DNA of 64,000 nucleotides from Pseudopedobacter alpinus (lineage in GTDB: Bacteria > Bacteroidota > Bacteroidia > Sphingobacteriales > Sphingobacteriaceae), in the NCBI RefSeq assembly GCF_042684645.1, contig NZ_JBHULV010000038.1:1-64000 (forward strand). Direction: 5' to 3'. Below, one piece after another: positions 63,336 to 64,000 of this stretch (within the stretch, counting starts at the first letter, position 1; each line of letters opens with the position of its first letter). Under the pieces are notes generated by a model. It was not told the DNA's origin and did no database searches. It saw only the letters and a program-made list of their open reading frames with translations. A program made the position numbers and the translations under genes.

Positions 63336-63926
63336 ATGATAGGAATAGTTAATTACGGTGCTGGTAATATTTTCTCACTAACCGCTGCTTTAGAAAGGTT
63401 AGATTTGAAATATGGAATGATCAATTCGGAATCAGAATTTGATTTATACGATAGAATCATTATTCCAGGAGTTGGTCATGCTGGTACAGCGATGAAAAAA
63501 CTGGTTGATAGTGGCTTAGTTCCAAAAATTAAAAGCTTAACCAAACCTGTTTTAGGCATTTGTGTGGGTATGCAGTTAATTACTGATTTCTCTGAAGAAG
63601 GAAATTCTGAGATGCTAAGTATCATTCCGGTAAATACTTTAAGGTTTAAAGAAGCGATATCTAAAAAAGTTCCGCACATGGGCTGGAACCAAATTTACAG
63701 TGAAAATAGCAGTTTACTTTTTAACGGAATAGACAACGAAACATATTTTTATTTTGTTCACTCCTATTTTATAGAATTTAATCCTAAATTTACCACTGCT
63801 TTCTGCAATTACGGAATAAAATTTTCCGCTAGTATTCAGAAAGATAACTTTTATGGAGTTCAGTTTCACCCAGAAAAATCTGGTGAAGCTGGCGAAAAGC
63901 TCCTTAAAAATTTTGCAAACTTATAA
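63336..63926 (+). CDS. hisH: Imidazole glycerol phosphate synthase, glutaminase subunit
   Basis: Class I glutamine amidotransferase that supplies ammonia to HisF. The nucleophile is Cys76 in LGICVGMQL; the catalytic His and Glu lie in FHPEKSGE near residue 178. IGIVNYGAGNIFSL at the start is typical. At 196 residues it is full length. hisA follows 10 bases later. Confidence 0.96.
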   Translation: MIGIVNYGAGNIFSLTAALERLDLKYGMINSESEFDLYDRIIIPGVGHAGTAMKKLVDSGLVPKIKSLTKPVLGICVGMQLITDFSEEGNSEMLSIIPVNTLRFKEAISKKVPHMGWNQIYSENSSLLFNGIDNETYFYFVHSYFIEFNPKFTTAFCNYGIKFSASIQKDNFYGVQFHPEKSGEAGEKLLKNFANL

Positions 63927-63936
63927 AAATCGTAAA

Positions 63937-64000
63937 ATGTATATTATTCCAGCTGTTGATGTGTTAGACCAGAAAATTGTTCGCTTAGTAGAAGGTGACT
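63937..64000 (+). CDS. hisA: Phosphoribosylformimino-AICAR isomerase, partial
   Basis: Start of a gene cut by the window edge. The 21 visible codons read MYIIPAVDVLDQKIVRLVEG, matching the HisA N-terminus (IIPAIDLxxGKxVRLxxGD), including the catalytic Asp8 region. HisF is less likely: its start is different (KRIIPCLDV). Its position after hisH agrees. Confidence 0.9.
   Translation, partial: MYIIPAVDVLDQKIVRLVEGD

Noticed and set aside
1..64000. Transposases, integrases, phage or CRISPR-Cas defence cluster
   Set aside because: Looked for DDE, tyrosine/serine recombinase, terminase, Cas and restriction motifs in all protein frames; none seen, so the accessory content is limited to the tRNA-Leu islet and the his guest genes.

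Overview
The window looks like a chromosomal segment of a Bacteroidota species, most likely Sphingobacteriaceae (Pedobacter-like). The DNA is AT-rich. Promoter-like sites follow the Bacteroidota form TAnnTTTG with an upstream TTG, and Shine-Dalgarno sites are mostly absent. There are two type IX secretion/gliding modules (PorP/SprF plus a giant PKD protein with a gliding-motility C-terminal domain), TolB/barrel and LptD envelope genes, and TlpA and S9 peptidases typical of the phylum. No integrase, transposase, CRISPR array or phage structural gene is visible. Taxonomy is inferred from gene style only.

Layout. 1-6.6 kb: a promoter region, a class A penicillin-binding protein, a secreted protein joining a metallopeptidase, a beta-propeller and an outer-membrane barrel, and a lipoprotein MsrB. 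6.6-8.1 kb: a three-gene minus-strand islet between a tRNA-Leu(GAG) and a 13-nt copy of that tRNA's 3' end. 8.2-19.2 kb: housekeeping genes (engB, a UbiA-family prenyltransferase, M3 oligopeptidase, FtsB/DivIC-like, TRIC channel, VWA membrane protein, SIMPL protein, fabG) and a divergent NarL-type response regulator/TPR histidine kinase pair. 19.3-22.5 kb: hscA and an unusual protein of nine 21-residue coiled-coil repeats ending in a histidine-kinase dimerisation domain without a kinase domain. 22.8-27.3 and 39.3-44.5 kb: the two paralogous PorP/PKD modules. 27.4-28.7 kb: a degenerate GIY-YIG protein divergent from a LexA/UmuD-type repressor. 29-39 kb: E2 acyltransferase, cinA, lptD, an amidase, an MlaD-family protein, an acetyltransferase, an aldose epimerase, an exonuclease and an unlisted 40-residue membrane protein. 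44.7-56.9 kb: methyltransferase, S9 peptidase, a DUF1801 pseudogene, gatB-tlpA, a PhoB-like regulator with its own phased operator, lipA, and an ECF sigma/anti-sigma pair.

57-64 kb is the histidine operon: promoter, a leader peptide with four His in five codons (HHLHH), hisG, hisD, hisC, two translationally coupled non-his genes, hisB (bifunctional), hisH and the start of hisA. The two guest genes are an agmatine-deiminase-family enzyme and a small protein that I read as a divergent relative of alkyladenine DNA glycosylase. The leader implies ribosome-mediated control by His-tRNA charging, and the guest genes would be under the same control. These are the most interesting parts of the window. 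Other points of interest are the kinase-less HisKA repeat protein, the 11-bp-phased TTAACA operator and the tRNA-flanked islet.
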